Origin: DYEP01 sp040755615
Lineage (GTDB): Bacteria; Bacillota; Sulfobacillia; DUSP01; DYEP01
Reading direction: 5' to 3'
Length of the DNA: 64,000 bases
NCBI GenBank assembly: GCA_040755615.1
Contig: JBFMAL010000012.1
Span: forward strand, 1-64,000
This document shows positions 63,730-64,000 of this stretch, piece by piece; the stretch's first letter is position 1, and every line of letters begins with the position of its first letter. The notes under the pieces are model-generated. The model made no database searches and had not been told where the DNA came from. It saw nothing but the letters and a program-made list of their open reading frames with translations. A program made the translations under genes and the position numbers.

Positions 63730-64000
63730 AGCAACTTCCCCTTGCCCCTTTTAATTATGGTTATTATAGCATGTACCAGAATGCGAAAAAAAGCGAAAAC
63801 CCAGTGATGTCAGAAGTTGCGCAAACCACTCCATCTAATAGGACCTAACAACTGCAAGATCCTTTAGTCTTTGAGTTCGGTTTTGGAGTATAATAATGCA
63901 TGACCTTGTCCGCAAAGTCCAACTATGCTTTCGAGTATTACCTGCTATTTGGCACTGCCCCGGCGAGAAGTGTTAATCTATCCTAGCTCAACCGCAACCT

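Noticed and set aside
63865..63900. Promoter with TATAAT near 63889
   Set aside because: The only nearby TTGAGT is 12 bases away, too close for a -35 box, and no gene start is visible before the window ends.

Overview
The window looks like a chromosomal segment of a spore-forming, anaerobic, Gram-positive bacterium of the class Clostridia (Peptococcaceae or Moorella-like lineages come to mind; no species is claimed). Support comes from a tricistronic gerA-type germination operon, a glmS ribozyme, the cdaA-cdaR-glmM-glmS order, Rex, NiaR, lipoproteins with signal peptides, strong Shine-Dalgarno sites (AGGAGG) and many TTG and GTG starts. The DNA is moderately GC-rich. No rRNA, tRNA, CRISPR array or intact transposon was seen.

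Layout. 1-5.2 kb is gene-poor and decayed: two terminators, a 44-residue lysine-rich protein, an orphan pilT, a solitary IS605-like end, a soluble Rossmann-chemoreceptor fusion and two small unknown proteins. 5.2-13.8 kb holds a large beta-propeller lipoprotein, a de novo NAD operon (nadB-nadC-nadA-niaR) behind a perfect palindrome, a convergent pair of related membrane proteins of which one is a frameshifted pseudogene, and a GNAT acetyltransferase. 14-17.5 kb encodes envelope proteins (PspC, LiaF-like, SH3 lipoprotein, LysM). 17.7-21.9 kb is the germination operon. 22-29 kb has a molybdopterin oxidoreductase that has apparently lost its partner subunits, an ABC efflux set and a nitroreductase.

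29.4-33.8 kb is a selenium-metabolism operon (LysR regulator, DUF3343, cysteine desulfurase/selenocysteine lyase-like, YedE, TusA-like) ending in a selD pseudogene. That pseudogene still carries an active-site UGA followed by a bSECIS-like hairpin, but has a large internal deletion and frameshifts. 34.1-45.0 kb is an eleven-gene cobalamin salvage operon under a B12 riboswitch with its own terminator. It covers cobinamide uptake, aminopropanol-phosphate supply, nucleotide-loop assembly and amidation, but the transporter ATPase gene is missing. 45.1-50.8 kb is c-di-AMP synthesis plus aminosugar synthesis (cdaA, cdaR, glmM, glmS) with a glmS ribozyme.

51-60.4 kb contains a flavin oxidoreductase, then a seven-gene Flx-Hdr electron-bifurcating complex (hdrC-hdrB-hdrA-flxD-flxC-flxB-flxA) run together with a polyprenyl synthase and the NADH sensor Rex. 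60.5-63.7 kb has a split chromate transporter pair, a DegV fatty-acid-binding protein and a HEPN/nucleotidyltransferase pair.

The most interesting signals are the decaying Sec-type selD inside an otherwise intact selenium operon, several unlisted small or broken genes, the Rossmann-chemoreceptor fusion, and the coupling of bifurcating redox genes with Rex.
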